DNA from: Lentinus brumalis
Taxonomy: Eukaryota > Basidiomycota > Agaricomycetes > Polyporales > Polyporaceae
Reading direction: 5' to 3'
Assembly (NCBI GenBank): GCA_001792895.1
Contig: MARA01000045.1
Location: 186,001-250,000, forward strand
Length of the DNA: 64,000 nt
Part shown: in pieces, positions 22,186 to 33,800 of the stretch
Layout of the letters: every line of letters begins with the position of its first letter
Position numbering within the stretch: position 1 is the stretch's first letter
Notes under the pieces: model-generated
Told to the model about the DNA's origin: nothing
The model's database searches: none
The model's input: the letters and a program-made list of their open reading frames with translations, nothing else
Translations under genes and position numbers: made by a program

Positions 22186-23170
22186 ATGGCGGGCTCCCGG
22201 ATACCTACACCGTCACCCAAGTCCATGACTGCATATCTAACAAAGCTCGTGGCATGCGGCGGGTATAAGTACCGCATCACCATTGTTTCCGAGGCGATGA
22301 ACCAGACTCGCGATTTTGTCTGCAAAGTCGCCTTCGGCATGCGCGACTTCGAAGTCCTCAAGGAGGAGGCCATGCTGTATGAGGGGAAGCTCGAATCCCT
22401 GTGCGGCCAGGCGATCCCGATGTACTATGGGTTCTTCATGGGCGAGACCTACGAGGGAAGAACAGGTATCTTGATACTTGAGGACTGCGGTAGACCTCTG
22501 CGCATTCCAATCCGTCGACAACCACTCTACTTCAGGTACGCATCAGTCTTGTGTTCGCTTCATTTGTAGCTGACGTGGCGGTAGGCAGCATCTTCTGCAC
22601 GCACTCATACAGGTGCACCATGCTGGAGTGGACCTCGAAGACTTCGGTGTGCATAACGTCGTCGTTACGAAGGATCCCGACCCGAGTCGAGCCGACAAAC
22701 ACATCCCGGTCATTATCGACTTCTCGAACGCCAAGAAGCATAAGTGTCTCTATAAGGACGAACTCGTCGCGTACAGCGTGATGCCCTACCCGAGCCTGGT
22801 CCCTTGCAGTGAGCTCTGGAGGGCATTCATGGAAGCCGAGATCTTCTATCCTCGTAAGTGATTGAGACCTACACGCCAACCTCGAAAGCTGCCACTGATA
22901 GTCCCTGTTATAGGCGTGGTCACGTTCTTCTCCACCGATGTGCCGATTGAGTATCTCCAAAGCGTCGAGCTGCTGAAGTCCAAGGGCAATCCACCGGATT
23001 ATATGTCGCAGGACATAATAGATCGTGTGGCGTACAGGGTTTGCAAGGATCACCGCGACTGGTGGGCGGCGAGGAAAGCCTTGGATGAAGGCTCGGTTCG
23101 GTTCGGGTGCGCGCGGATGGCGCACTGTCGTGGACCGTGCGATGAATGTGGCCTGTATCCTACCGCATGA
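22186..23170 (+). CDS. Kinase-like family member 2, altered catalytic loop
   Basis: Exons 22186-22535, 22585-22853 and 22914-23170 give 291 residues with an unbroken frame. N-lobe marks are FVCKVAFGM (ATP-site Lys) and LKEEAMLYEGKL (helix-C Glu), then GILILEDCG as the hinge. The catalytic loop reads VDLEDFGVHNVVV: Asp and Asn are kept, but the usual His-Asn before the Asp became Leu-Glu. The metal-binding motif is DFS instead of DFG. The tail carries CSELWRAFMEAEIF, as in the paralogues. It converges with member 3. The protein may still bind nucleotide; activity is uncertain and the substrate unknown. Confidence 0.7.
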
Positions 23171-23556
23171 TGACTATGTCTGTACTGGGTACTGCTGGGT
23201 AAATTCATAGATCACAACTGGGAACGAGATGTGCAGAGATGGACGGAGTTATGTGCGTTGACTTCCGGAGCACGTCGAAGACCGCCAAAGGCCTGCTGCC
23301 CTTCTGCCGCCTGCTCAACCTCGTCCCGGGCTGTTTACATGTACGCAATCGCATCGTGCAGCGTCCGGCTGTTGCATCTTCACCGCTGCATGTACTCAGT
23401 CTCCGGACAGACTTCGAGACCTGAACATCTCGCAGTGTTACGTGTAGCATTCGCAACAAGACCGCCATAGTCAAGCCCACGACGAGCTACTGTGCAATCT
23501 ACGGAATCGGGGAAGGAGAGGAGCGTAGTCTGGGGAGGAGACTAGTGCGTTGAAGC
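23171..23556. other. Short intergenic region between convergent kinase-like genes
   Basis: Shared 3' flank of members 2 and 3. No frame or repeat of note. Confidence 0.4.
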
Positions 23557-24664
23557 CTAATCGTCGGTATCAAACTCAATAGGCACCGGATTGGCGTCCA
23601 TAGCCAGTCGTTTCTCCCACATCTCCGCGACTTCATCGATGCTCCTCTGAGCCCACTCCCTCACGTAACTCTCCTCCTCGTTGTCCGGTACATCGGGGCA
23701 GTGCTGCAACAAGGAGTCGACAGAAGTTGCGTGCTTCACGTGGATGAAGTTGCCAAATAAGTGCGCGTATCCTATAGCGAAGGTGTCAGTGGAAAGGCAC
23801 AGGGAGGGACAGAAGGGGGCAGGGGGGAGAGGCGTACTGGGAAACCATATGTGTGCGTGTTCCATACAGGCGGCGAATAGCTCGTTGCATGGGAAGTCCA
23901 CATGCGCAGGAGCTATGTCGTACGGGGTGATTGTCTGGTGCTTCACCAGGCATGTATGGTTGTGGTCCGCCATGCCGAAGTCTACGATCCTAACGTGTGG
24001 ACAACCTTTTCCGTTCTTGGAAACAACGATGTTACGCTCGGCGAAGTCGTTGTGCTCCACACCTGCCTTGTGGATGGCCAGCAGCGCGTTTACGGCTTGG
24101 TGCCTGGAATGCATATGTAAGTGATGAATCGATGAGAGCGCGGCCCATGTAGTAACGGTACCTGATTGTCACCGTATAGTACTTCAACTCGTGCGTGAGC
24201 GCAACGCCACAGTATTGCAAGACTAATACTCCGGTCGGCCCCTCTTCGGTGTCGTCGATGTAGCAACCGTACATAAACGGCACGACCCCGCCCTGGAGAT
24301 CGCGAAGCTTGGTGTTGTATAGGTCGGCCTCCTTCCGCAGGATCTCTATCTGATGTTCTCCATAGGCGACCTTGCAAACCACTTCCTGCCTCTGCTCAGT
24401 CAGACGGCCATTCGCCACTATGCGCAGTTCAGCACGAAAGACCTGACTGTTGCCGTCTGATCCCGCCGAGATGAGGGTCTGAAGAATTGCTCTGGTGGGA
24501 ACGGCGACGTCTCGATCTGCAATGTAAGCCGCTAGGACATAGCAGGACTCGGATGGATCTGCCGACGACTCGGAGTCGGGAAGCGATGGAGGACCTGACG
24601 ATTCAGAGTCTGAGTCGTCACTGTCGCAAGAGGTAAAGAACTTTGGCCAGAGTAACAACGACAT
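23557..24664 (-). CDS. Kinase-like family member 3, catalytic residues intact
   Basis: Exons 24664-24162, 24103-23838 and 23771-23557 give 327 residues. After an acidic Ser/Asp-rich start (SCDSDDSDSESSG), the N-lobe has EVVCKVAYGEHQIEILRKEA and the hinge GVLVLQYCG. The C-lobe has AGVEHNDFAERNIVV (catalytic Asp and Asn) and RIVDFGMAD (DFG), then CNELFAACMEHAHIWFP. All core residues of an active protein-kinase-like fold are present, though the protein is small and lacks the APE region of standard kinases. It resembles small fungal kinase-like families close to aminoglycoside phosphotransferase-type folds. Substrate unknown. The transposon array begins about 240 bases beyond its start. Confidence 0.78.
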
Positions 24665-24893
24665 GGACAGTTCGGCGGAGAGCGTGGTCAGGAAGAGGAG
24701 AGGACGGCCACTGCAGTACTTGTAATGGGCGGAGTTAAGTATGTCGAACGCGCCCGCGTGCGAAGTTCGGGCCCGGCGCGAACGGCGCTACTGACCAGTT
24801 TGCACATGCCGCGGAGACCGAATTCGACGCCCCGGAAGATGAGGACAGCACGACCGGGTCAGCCGTTGACTTCATCGTGGACGAGGCCCACGG
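24665..24893 (+). other. Left flank of the transposon array, possible disrupted exon
   Basis: The plus strand is open in two frames up to the insertion point: one acidic (ETEFDAPEDEDSTTGS, then AVDFIVDEAHGT) and one basic (MPRRPNSTPRKMRTARPG, ending TARF). In the basic frame, joining to the right flank reads ...TARFDYHDPL, followed by a GT donor near 48797 and a protein-like exon at 48894-49186. This suggests, without proof, that the array sits inside a former gene. Confidence 0.3.
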
Positions 24894-24901
24894 CACGGTT
24901 C
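24894..24901. repeat. Left 8-bp target-site duplication
   Basis: CACGGTTC lies directly before the first GGCA end of the array and recurs exactly at 48772-48779 after the last TGCC end. This marks the array as filling one original insertion site. Confidence 0.88.
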
Positions 24902-24932
24902 GGCACTTGACTTATAGGCGTAGCGAGCCCCG

Positions 24933-25001
24933 GAAAATTAAATCAATTAAAGGAAATTAATTAAATTAAATCGCAGGGGGAGGAGGAGGGGGAGGAGGAG
25001 C
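24933..25001. repeat. Subterminal AT-rich tract followed by G-rich purine tract
   Basis: AAATTAAATCAATTAAAGG-type sequence of about 40 bases is followed directly by GGGGGAGGAGGAGGGGGAGG. Such AT stretches are rare in the rest of the element. The encoded protein has AT-hook motifs, so this is a plausible self-binding site; the G-rich part could form a quadruplex. It recurs at the same offset in the other three copies. Confidence 0.6.
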
Positions 25002-25262
25002 AGGACGCGGAAGACATGTAGTCACTCCCTCAAACCCAACAAGATGGGCGAGACTCATGATGGACACTAGGCAGACTGGGAGCACAAGCGGCGGAGAGAA
25101 TCCGTACACACCGTGTTGCAAGAAGCCCAGTATGTACTAAGTACCGGCTGTACCTCGAGGCTCCGGAGTCGGAGCCGTGTCAAGACATCTTCTGTACACA
25201 CAGAGGAACAATGCCATGCTGTGGTTACGTTCACTTCGCCCGCTTGAACCTGGGAACCGTAG

Positions 25263-28200
25263 TTACTTCTTCTTCTTTGGCTGCATGGGCTGAGCATAAG
25301 TACTCGGGTAAGTACACGCGTGTCTGCATGGTGGTTCGGGGGCGTACCTTGCATGGGCGGGACAAAAATATGCCTTCGCAGTTCCGCTGCTTGCAACGCT
25401 TGCAAGTCCGGATCTTGCGATTTGAGGCTTCTGGAGCTCCGCCGTTGTCTTGCGGCGACATTGCTGCAAGAACTGGAGAAGCGAAAGTTACCATCTCCGG
25501 AGCACGGTGCTTCCGCTTCGCTGCTGTCCGGCTTCCGCCACCGTGAGAGGTCGACGGCCCAGGCTCAAAGTACGGGAATTGTACGCTTGTTTGGTGCATG
25601 CTGATTTGGCCGAGAAGGATCCCGACGTTCCAGTCCTCGGACGTGCTAGTGCTGCTTGATGGCGGTACAGCGGCGTGAGACTCGGAGGTCTGGGGATCAT
25701 GGCTGTTGCTTAAGCCGTGTGTCGGACTAGGTCGGAGTTCGTTGCTGAGCGTTGCGCAGGGATATACGGGAATGTGAGGCATGGACGAGACACATGGGAC
25801 GAGTAACCGCTTGATCTGGTCGCAGGCGGCCTTGTATTGCTCGACAGAGTTCTCCTCGTTGCGGTAATCGAGCCAGATTTTGTAGTAGGACTTCAGGTGC
25901 TCGGGCAACTGCGAAATGACATCAGCTTCATTGCATGCAGAGTGCGACCGCACGATGACAAACCTTGTAGTACACATGTTTGCCGTCGCAGTACGTCGAC
26001 CATTCTTGAGCTACTGCGATCCAATTGGGCTGCCTCGGGCCGGAGAAAGGTCCGTTGGGTCGCTTAGCAAGTATACGGAAGAGTGCACGCTCTTCTGGCG
26101 TGTGTATGGGAAGGATGGCGACCAGGGTACGCTGCTGTGCTGCTAGGTACGGATGCCGGATCTTCTCTGACCGTGCGAAGTCCGAGCGATACGGTAGCAT
26201 GCCGAGCTTTGTCCGGGTTGCATCAGGTAGTGGTAGAAGTCCAAAGACCTCGGTAGTACGCTCGTAGTCATTGCCATTGACCCAGCAGTCGATCGAGCGG
26301 GACAGCGACTCGGAGGTGGTAGTTCGGGGGATGAACGCAGAAGCGGTCTCATCCGTGAGACTTGCAATGCGGTTCCTGAGCCAGATATCGTACGAACCTT
26401 GATACGGCTTTCCAGTCCGGTTCAGGGTTCCAACCTGAAGTACAAATATCAGCAAAGACTCGGACGTGTGATGCATTTCATACCTCGACGTTGTGGCAGA
26501 AGCGGTAATCCCGGATGAGGTTTACCGCCAGGCGTGGTGAGGCATTGTACGAGCCGAAGCGCTTCGCGATATTCTGATGAATGCCACCTTCGACATTGTT
26601 TGTTCCGCGGATACACCGGTAAAGCGTGAGACCGTCGCGGTCCTTGCCGCTGATCATGTACAGCTGAATGCCAGGAGGGTCGGAGTAATACCCCAGACGG
26701 ATGTTCTCGAGAACGTTCGCAGCCTTCTCCCAGCAAGCATCGTTGAAGAGCGGAAGACCGGTCGTGGCGTCCTTGAACGGGCCGAACATGACGAATACGT
26801 CCCGGACACGCTGGAATAGAACTTCAGGCTTCGGGACAAAGCGTCGTACACGCTGCCATAACCAGTCTGAATGCGAGTATAGCATCTGTGTCCACGATAT
26901 GTTGCGTTTCTGGAGGACCGCCTCAACTGCACTTCTATCGCCGGGATCGGGGAGTAGTATTGCATCTCGCAGAGCCCGGGTGAATGGCCGTCGGAAGCCG
27001 TGATGTATGGGAATCTTGAACTGGTCCATGAGATGCCAGATATCGCCAAGGACCCGAGAGCGAACAAGTGGCTCCTGATAGTTGTCCGTGGAGACTTCGA
27101 GTCTCTGGATGAGTACCTGAGCGTAAGCGAGTGCAACAGGATCTGATTGTGCATTGCTGATTGACTGCTCTATCGCCGGGTCAGGAGCAAGGCTGTTATG
27201 CCAGTCCTGTGCCTCATCATCAACCGCTGCGCTCTCGGGCTCCTCGGGCACAGCACGCTCGCCGGAGTCCGTAGATGCTGTCGGATGCAGAGAGACCGCT
27301 GCTCTATCAGAAGAGTTGGGTGTGGGTGCTGCAGCGACGGGGGATTCTGTGAGCGGCCCTGCGGACTGGACAGCGAAGGCAGAGTCGGAGAAGAGGGATA
27401 GATTGGGAAGAGGGGAGTCCTGGGCTGGGAGGTTGAACTCTTCGCCTGGTCGGTATGGAGAAAGGTCCCGGGTGGCGCAAAGGAGGCCGAACGGACACGC
27501 CTCAGAGACCTGGGAGATAGGAGTCTCTGTCCGGGATGCAAGCAGGTCTGCGCGGATCTTGTAGCCAGACTGAACAACTCGCGTGATATTGACGATGGCA
27601 CGGCTCTTCGTAAGGTTGACATTCTTGAATTTCGGGGGCCTGTCGAGCGCAATTGTACCATAGGCGACCACCGAGCGACGATCACGCGACAGCAGCTTCA
27701 CTTGCGTCCCCGGTAAGGTAGAGTCGGTGATAGCAGTGGTGGGAAGTGGTGCAGGAGACACGAGTGCTTCATATACCGCCCAAGTAGCATACACGTCCAG
27801 TGCAGCGTAGTTTGTGTGCGCATCTGATAGAGCTGGCTCGTCCCAGCCCTCGCTGATTCGTACAGCCTCGTCCTTTGGGAGATAGCGTCGCAGGACGAGT
27901 GCAGCGAGCTCTGCGAGGCCGACATTGGCCTGGCTGGTGATCGCACGAGACTGCGCGAGGAATCCCAACTCTACTGCGCCAACGAAGGGTAGGGAATCAG
28001 ACTCCAAAGGGGGAGGAAGGCCGCAGTCGTTGTAGAGACGTGTAAGGTCCGCCTTGATATGCACACCGACCTTTTCGATACGGTTGCTGCGGAGGAAGAC
28101 AAGAAGAGTTGACGGCAAGTGTAAGTAGCCCTCCTTCAAGAATTGTGAGACCTGTGACATTTTCGGTCAGCTAGAGTGTCGGAATAACCATCAAGACGAC

Positions 28201-30653
28201 GTACAGGAATGAGCAGCACCGACTGCTTGTAGGTCAATGAGATGAGCGCAACGCGCCCCTGAATACCATTATCGCGGTCAACGGACCACTCCATGTCCAT
28301 TGCGACCTGAATGCGCGCACTGTCCGACTTGTCTGTATTCAAATCCTCCATTATTTCATTGATGCGATGGTTGATCTGGTACGTAGAGCCAAGGATTGTG
28401 ATATCCCATGCAGGCGGGATGGTGAGCGGCTGCAGACTCGAGCTGGGAATCGGAGTGACGTCGCGGAGGAGGGAGGGAAGAACGCGCTCAAGTTCAGGCT
28501 TGTCACCGCGCACGTTGTCCGTGAAGACGAGCTGGACATCTCCATGGCCATACTTGCGTAGCGAATGAGGAATTCGTGCAAGGAGAGGCATAAATTGGTC
28601 GTGCGCCTTCGTTGGAGTAAGCGTCATTGACCGACACTCGCCGTACTCATTCACAACCGTATGCAGCGCACTGAAGACCTCCTCGCCGTTAACCTTGATC
28701 AAGTGCTTCGGAACCTGAGACCAGCCGTCAGTCAGAGCTGAAATATACGCGTGCCAACCGACATACCTTGTGACTGTGGTCCATGCAGATGATGGTCGCT
28801 GGGAGCATGGCCGAGTACTGATCGATCTCGCCCGCATGCTTCTCAATAAGCGTGTTGTAGACATCCCGGAAGTACGCCTGCCTCGGAACAAACCCTGCAT
28901 ACCCACTTAGATCGTCCCAGTCGCTGAATTCAGTGTGCAGTGCAAGGAAGCCTTTACTGACGAGCGGCAACCGGGCCTTGACCATTTCCAGGAACTGCGC
29001 GAACTGTCGCTCGTACCGCCGGTAGTGAAATGAACGGATCATCTTCACGAAGGGCGACGGCCCCAGACCTCGCTGGAAGGATGAACGAAGGAGACCAGCG
29101 AGCTGATCGGTGATACCGTTCCGGTAGCTGAGTATGAATGTGAACTCTGCCGAGATGGATGGTGGGAGCACCGAGAGCAGAGCTGGCGACCAGCTCGGAT
29201 ACGTCTTCTTGCAATCGTCGTGACCGCAGTAGTACCGGTATCCGATGATGTACAGGTTGTCCTCGATGTCGATGATGCGACGAGGTGCACGGGGGAAGCT
29301 CGAGCAACGGAGAAGTACAGCTTGGCCGTCCTTGTTCGTCCGATGTGCAGCCTTACATGCGGGACAGTGAATGCGTCCTGGTTGTATTAGAAGATGAGGG
29401 AGCCAAACAAAGTAGCGGCGCAGATAGAAGAGAGCTGGGTGAACTTGAGCAACGCGCTGTGCCACGAACATCGGGGCACGAGGAAGGAAGAAGAGCTGCC
29501 CGCTATCATAACATGATGGTTTGCCGGACGGGTTACGGGCCATCTCGCACCGCAGCCGCTCGCAGACATTATTGTAGTCTGCTGAAAGCCAGAGAGGGAG
29601 CGTCGGGCGAGGCTGTGTCTTTCCAGTGGCCATGTCTGCCGCTTCAACAGGCGCAGTGTCGCCGGCATTCATGCCGCTAGCACCGTCCTCGTCGTCCTCG
29701 TCATCTTGGGGCTGGTCGTCTACGATATCCGAGTCGTCTGCCTGAGTGTCCGCGCTGTCCCAGATACCATCCGTTTCCTCCCACTCCACTTCGTCAGGGT
29801 CAGCGACACTTGCTACATATGATCACTCAGCGGGTGCAGCACAGTGACAAGGAAGGAAGGTACGTACAAGTAGCAGCATCCACCTGGACGCTTGCCTTCC
29901 ACTTCGGGTCCGATATGGTCGCTATCCGCACCAAGTCGATGTCTTCGAGGGCACGACTAGTTGAGGTTTCTGATGATACGGTTGAGCCTTTGTACAGAAT
30001 CGGAACGTCTGATTGATCTCGTACCTGACGTGGTCTCGCGTGAAGAATGCTGCGCCTGTTGCGCGGTATCCTTGTCAGTTGACGTGGCTCGGGACGTCGA
30101 GCTGCGAGCAGGAGGAGTCGGACTGTGCAAGGAAGAGGTGACCGCTTCACCGTTGGCAAGATCAGCCCTTCCTGCGCATGAGAGAGAGGTGTAAGTACGT
30201 GAAGCTGCCAGTGCATACACACGCTAGTAGCCAATACACGTCTCACCATTATCGCCCGAGTTCCCAGCCCGACCTGCATCGTGCGAGGCGGACGTGTTCT
30301 GCCCATTCCCTGATCCTTCAACGATGTCTGCACGGCGCTCTTCGCTCTGACTTGTAATTGCCTGCGTAGCCGACCGTGACTGGGCTGAAATGAGGACCGG
30401 TGGTGAGCTCCTCTCCGAACGAAATCTCCCCATAAATCAGTATGAACGCACCTTGACCATGGGTCCCAGCACGGCCCTGCGATGTCTGAAGAGCATTACC
30501 GGCTATGTTTGCTGCCTTCTTGGGCCGCCCGACGGGGTTGCCCTTTGTGCCGGCATCCGGTCTGTTCTTCGACCCCTTGGGGCGACCTCGAGGACGTTTC
30601 TGAGGCTGCGTATTGGGAGTATTGTCGGCGGGGTTTCCAGAAGCTGGTTCCAT
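25263..30653 (-). CDS. DDE-type transposase with embedded 3'-5' exonuclease (copy 1)
   Basis: Ten exons (30653-30452, 30384-30247, 30171-30025, 29969-29868, 29812-28767, 28714-28205, 28151-26484, 26434-25964, 25908-25348, 25289-25263) splice to 1,623 residues without a stop. Domains in order: AT-hooks (RPRGRPKG, PVGRPKK, residues 19-46); an acidic linker; a Cys-rich domain (CPAC at 346-349, CGHDDCKKTYPSWSP near 392) that I recall as the fungal DUF6729 type, unverified; a probable DDE core with Asp541 (MDHSHK), Asp611 (FTDNVRGD) and Glu1236 (GTNNVEGG); between them a DEDDy exonuclease with Asp685/Glu687 (MDMEW), Asp750 (GVHIKADL) and Tyr830/Asp834 (YAALD); a C-terminal CX2CX4CX8C cluster (1597-1614) and a basic KPMQPKKKK tail. 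It should cut and join element ends in the nucleus. The DDE assignment is inference; the exonuclease motif is clear. Confidence 0.85.
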
Positions 30654-30840
30654 GCGCAGGGAACCTAGAGACGGGGTCTGAGGTGCCGTATAAGGTGCTG
30701 AGATATACCGCAAAGTGAGAACGAGCCTCAAGGCGTGCTGGCGGCCCAGCCACTCAAACGCGCATGATGTAATTTGTTTACAAGAGTTACTTTTCCCCAA
30801 AAGTAGTAAGTCATTTTCAAACTCAGTCAAGTCACCTCTG

Positions 30841-30864
30841 CGCTACGCCTATAGGTCAACTGCC
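30841..30864. repeat. Right terminal inverted repeat, copy 1
   Basis: Reverse complement begins GGCAGTTGACCTATAGGCG and matches the left end GGCACTTGACTTATAGGCG with two differences over 24 bases. Confidence 0.85.
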
Positions 30865-30870
30865 CACGGT
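30865..30870. repeat. 6-bp spacer CACGGT between copies 1 and 2
   Basis: Exactly the first six bases of the outer 8-bp duplication; the final TC is missing. The same spacer occurs at 36834-36839 and 42803-42808. Confidence 0.88.
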
Positions 30871-33800
30871 GGCACTTGACTTATAGGCGTAGCGAGCCCC
30901 GGAAAATTAAATCAATTAAAGGAAATTAATTAAATTAAATCGCAGGGGGAGGAGGAGGGGGAGGAGGAGCAGGACGCGGAAGACATGTAGTCACTCCCTC
31001 AAACCCAACAAGATGGGCGAGACTCATGATGGACACTAGGCAGACTGGGAGCACAAGCGGCGGAGAGAATCCGTACACACCGTGTTGCAAGAAGCCCAGT
31101 ATGTACTAAGTACCGGCTGTACCTCGAGGCTCCGGAGTCGGAGCCGTGTCAAGACATCTTCTGTACACACAGAGGAACAATGCCATGCTGTGGTTACGTT
31201 CACTTCGCCCGCTTGAACCTGGGAACCGTAGTTACTTCTTCTTCTTTGGCTGCATGGGCTGAGCATAAGTACTCGGGTAAGTACACGCGTGTCTGCATGG
31301 TGGTTCGGGGGCGTACCTTGCATGGGCGGGACAAAAATATGCCTTCGCAGTTCCGCTGCTTGCAACGCTTGCAAGTCCGGATCTTGCGATTTGAGGCTTC
31401 TGGAGCTCCGCCGTTGTCTTGCGGCGACATTGCTGCAAGAACTGGAGAAGCGAAAGTTACCATCTCCGGAGCACGGTGCTTCCGCTTCGCTGCTGTCCGG
31501 CTTCCGCCACCGTGAGAGGTCGACGGCCCAGGCTCAAAGTACGGGAATTGTACGCTTGTTTGGTGCATGCTGATTTGGCCGAGAAGGATCCCGACGTTCC
31601 AGTCCTCGGACGTGCTAGTGCTGCTTGATGGCGGTACAGCGGCGTGAGACTCGGAGGTCTGGGGATCATGGCTGTTGCTTAAGCCGTGTGTCGGACTAGG
31701 TCGGAGTTCGTTGCTGAGCGTTGCGCAGGGATATACGGGAATGTGAGGCATGGACGAGACACATGGGACGAGTAACCGCTTGATCTGGTCGCAGGCGGCC
31801 TTGTATTGCTCGACAGAGTTCTCCTCGTTGCGGTAATCGAGCCAGATTTTGTAGTAGGACTTCAGGTGCTCGGGCAACTGCGAAATGACATCAGCTTCAT
31901 TGCATGCAGAGTGCGACCGCACGATGACAAACCTTGTAGTACACATGTTTGCCGTCGCAGTACGTCGACCATTCTTGAGCTACTGCGATCCAATTGGGCT
32001 GCCTCGGGCCGGAGAAAGGTCCGTTGGGTCGCTTAGCAAGTATACGGAAGAGTGCACGCTCTTCTGGCGTGTGTATGGGAAGGATGGCGACCAGGGTACG
32101 CTGCTGTGCTGCTAGGTACGGATGCCGGATCTTCTCTGACCGTGCGAAGTCCGAGCGATACGGTAGCATGCCGAGCTTTGTCCGGGTTGCATCAGGTAGT
32201 GGTAGAAGTCCAAAGACCTCGGTAGTACGCTCGTAGTCATTGCCATTGACCCAGCAGTCGATCGAGCGGGACAGCGACTCGGAGGTGGTAGTTCGGGGGA
32301 TGAACGCAGAAGCGGTCTCATCCGTGAGACTTGCAATGCGGTTCCTGAGCCAGATATCGTACGAACCTTGATACGGCTTTCCAGTCCGGTTCAGGGTTCC
32401 AACCTGAAGTACAAATATCAGCAAAGACTCGGACGTGTGATGCATTTCATACCTCGACGTTGTGGCAGAAGCGGTAATCCCGGATGAGGTTTACCGCCAG
32501 GCGTGGTGAGGCATTGTACGAGCCGAAGCGCTTCGCGATATTCTGATGAATGCCACCTTCGACATTGTTTGTTCCGCGGATACACCGGTAAAGCGTGAGA
32601 CCGTCGCGGTCCTTGCCGCTGATCATGTACAGCTGAATGCCAGGAGGGTCGGAGTAATACCCCAGACGGATGTTCTCGAGAACGTTCGCAGCCTTCTCCC
32701 AGCAAGCATCGTTGAAGAGCGGAAGACCGGTCGTGGCGTCCTTGAACGGGCCGAACATGACGAATACGTCCCGGACACGCTGGAATAGAACTTCAGGCTT
32801 CGGGACAAAGCGTCGTACACGCTGCCATAACCAGTCTGAATGCGAGTATAGCATCTGTGTCCACGATATGTTGCGTTTCTGGAGGACCGCCTCAACTGCA
32901 CTTCTATCGCCGGGATCGGGGAGTAGTATTGCATCTCGCAGAGCCCGGGTGAATGGCCGTCGGAAGCCGTGATGTATGGGAATCTTGAACTGGTCCATGA
33001 GATGCCAGATATCGCCAAGGACCCGAGAGCGAACAAGTGGCTCCTGATAGTTGTCCGTGGAGACTTCGAGTCTCTGGATGAGTACCTGAGCGTAAGCGAG
33101 TGCAACAGGATCTGATTGTGCATTGCTGATTGACTGCTCTATCGCCGGGTCAGGAGCAAGGCTGTTATGCCAGTCCTGTGCCTCATCATCAACCGCTGCG
33201 CTCTCGGGCTCCTCGGGCACAGCACGCTCGCCGGAGTCCGTAGATGCTGTCGGATGCAGAGAGACCGCTGCTCTATCAGAAGAGTTGGGTGTGGGTGCTG
33301 CAGCGACGGGGGATTCTGTGAGCGGCCCTGCGGACTGGACAGCGAAGGCAGAGTCGGAGAAGAGGGATAGATTGGGAAGAGGGGAGTCCTGGGCTGGGAG
33401 GTTGAACTCTTCGCCTGGTCGGTATGGAGAAAGGTCCCGGGTGGCGCAAAGGAGGCCGAACGGACACGCCTCAGAGACCTGGGAGATAGGAGTCTCTGTC
33501 CGGGATGCAAGCAGGTCTGCGCGGATCTTGTAGCCAGACTGAACAACTCGCGTGATATTGACGATGGCACGGCTCTTCGTAAGGTTGACATTCTTGAATT
33601 TCGGGGGCCTGTCGAGCGCAATTGTACCATAGGCGACCACCGAGCGACGATCACGCGACAGCAGCTTCACTTGCGTCCCCGGTAAGGTAGAGTCGGTGAT
33701 AGCAGTGGTGGGAAGTGGTGCAGGAGACACGAGTGCTTCATATACCGCCCAAGTAGCATACACGTCCAGTGCAGCGTAGTTTGTGTGCGCATCTGATAGA

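Larger units (their letters stand above)
24902..30864 (-). mobile_element. Transposon copy 1 (5,963 bp)
   Basis: The ends are imperfect 24-bp inverted repeats beginning GGCA and ending TAGCG (left 24902-24925, right 30841-30864), with two mismatches. Inside the left end lie a very AT-rich tract (24933-24971) and a G-rich purine tract (24975-25001). Inside the right end is a small hairpin (ACTTTT CCCC AAAAGT, 30789-30804). The body carries one intact ten-exon transposase gene on the minus strand. The 8-bp duplication and inverted ends mark a cut-and-paste DNA element; I cannot assign the superfamily with certainty. Confidence 0.9.

Noticed and set aside
25231..25977. Transposase ending at the unspliced stop (PRFKRAK)
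   Set aside because: A good donor and acceptor inside this frame lead to the more natural basic tail directly after the Cys cluster.
26478..28160. A separate stand-alone exonuclease gene
   Set aside because: The first acidic motif lies in the preceding exon, and both flanking introns keep phase, so it is part of one larger protein.
30653..30830. Transposase start at the upstream ATG (MTEFENDLL)
   Set aside because: The extra 59 residues lie almost at the inverted repeat, and the AT-hook protein starts naturally at MEPASG; kept only as an alternative.
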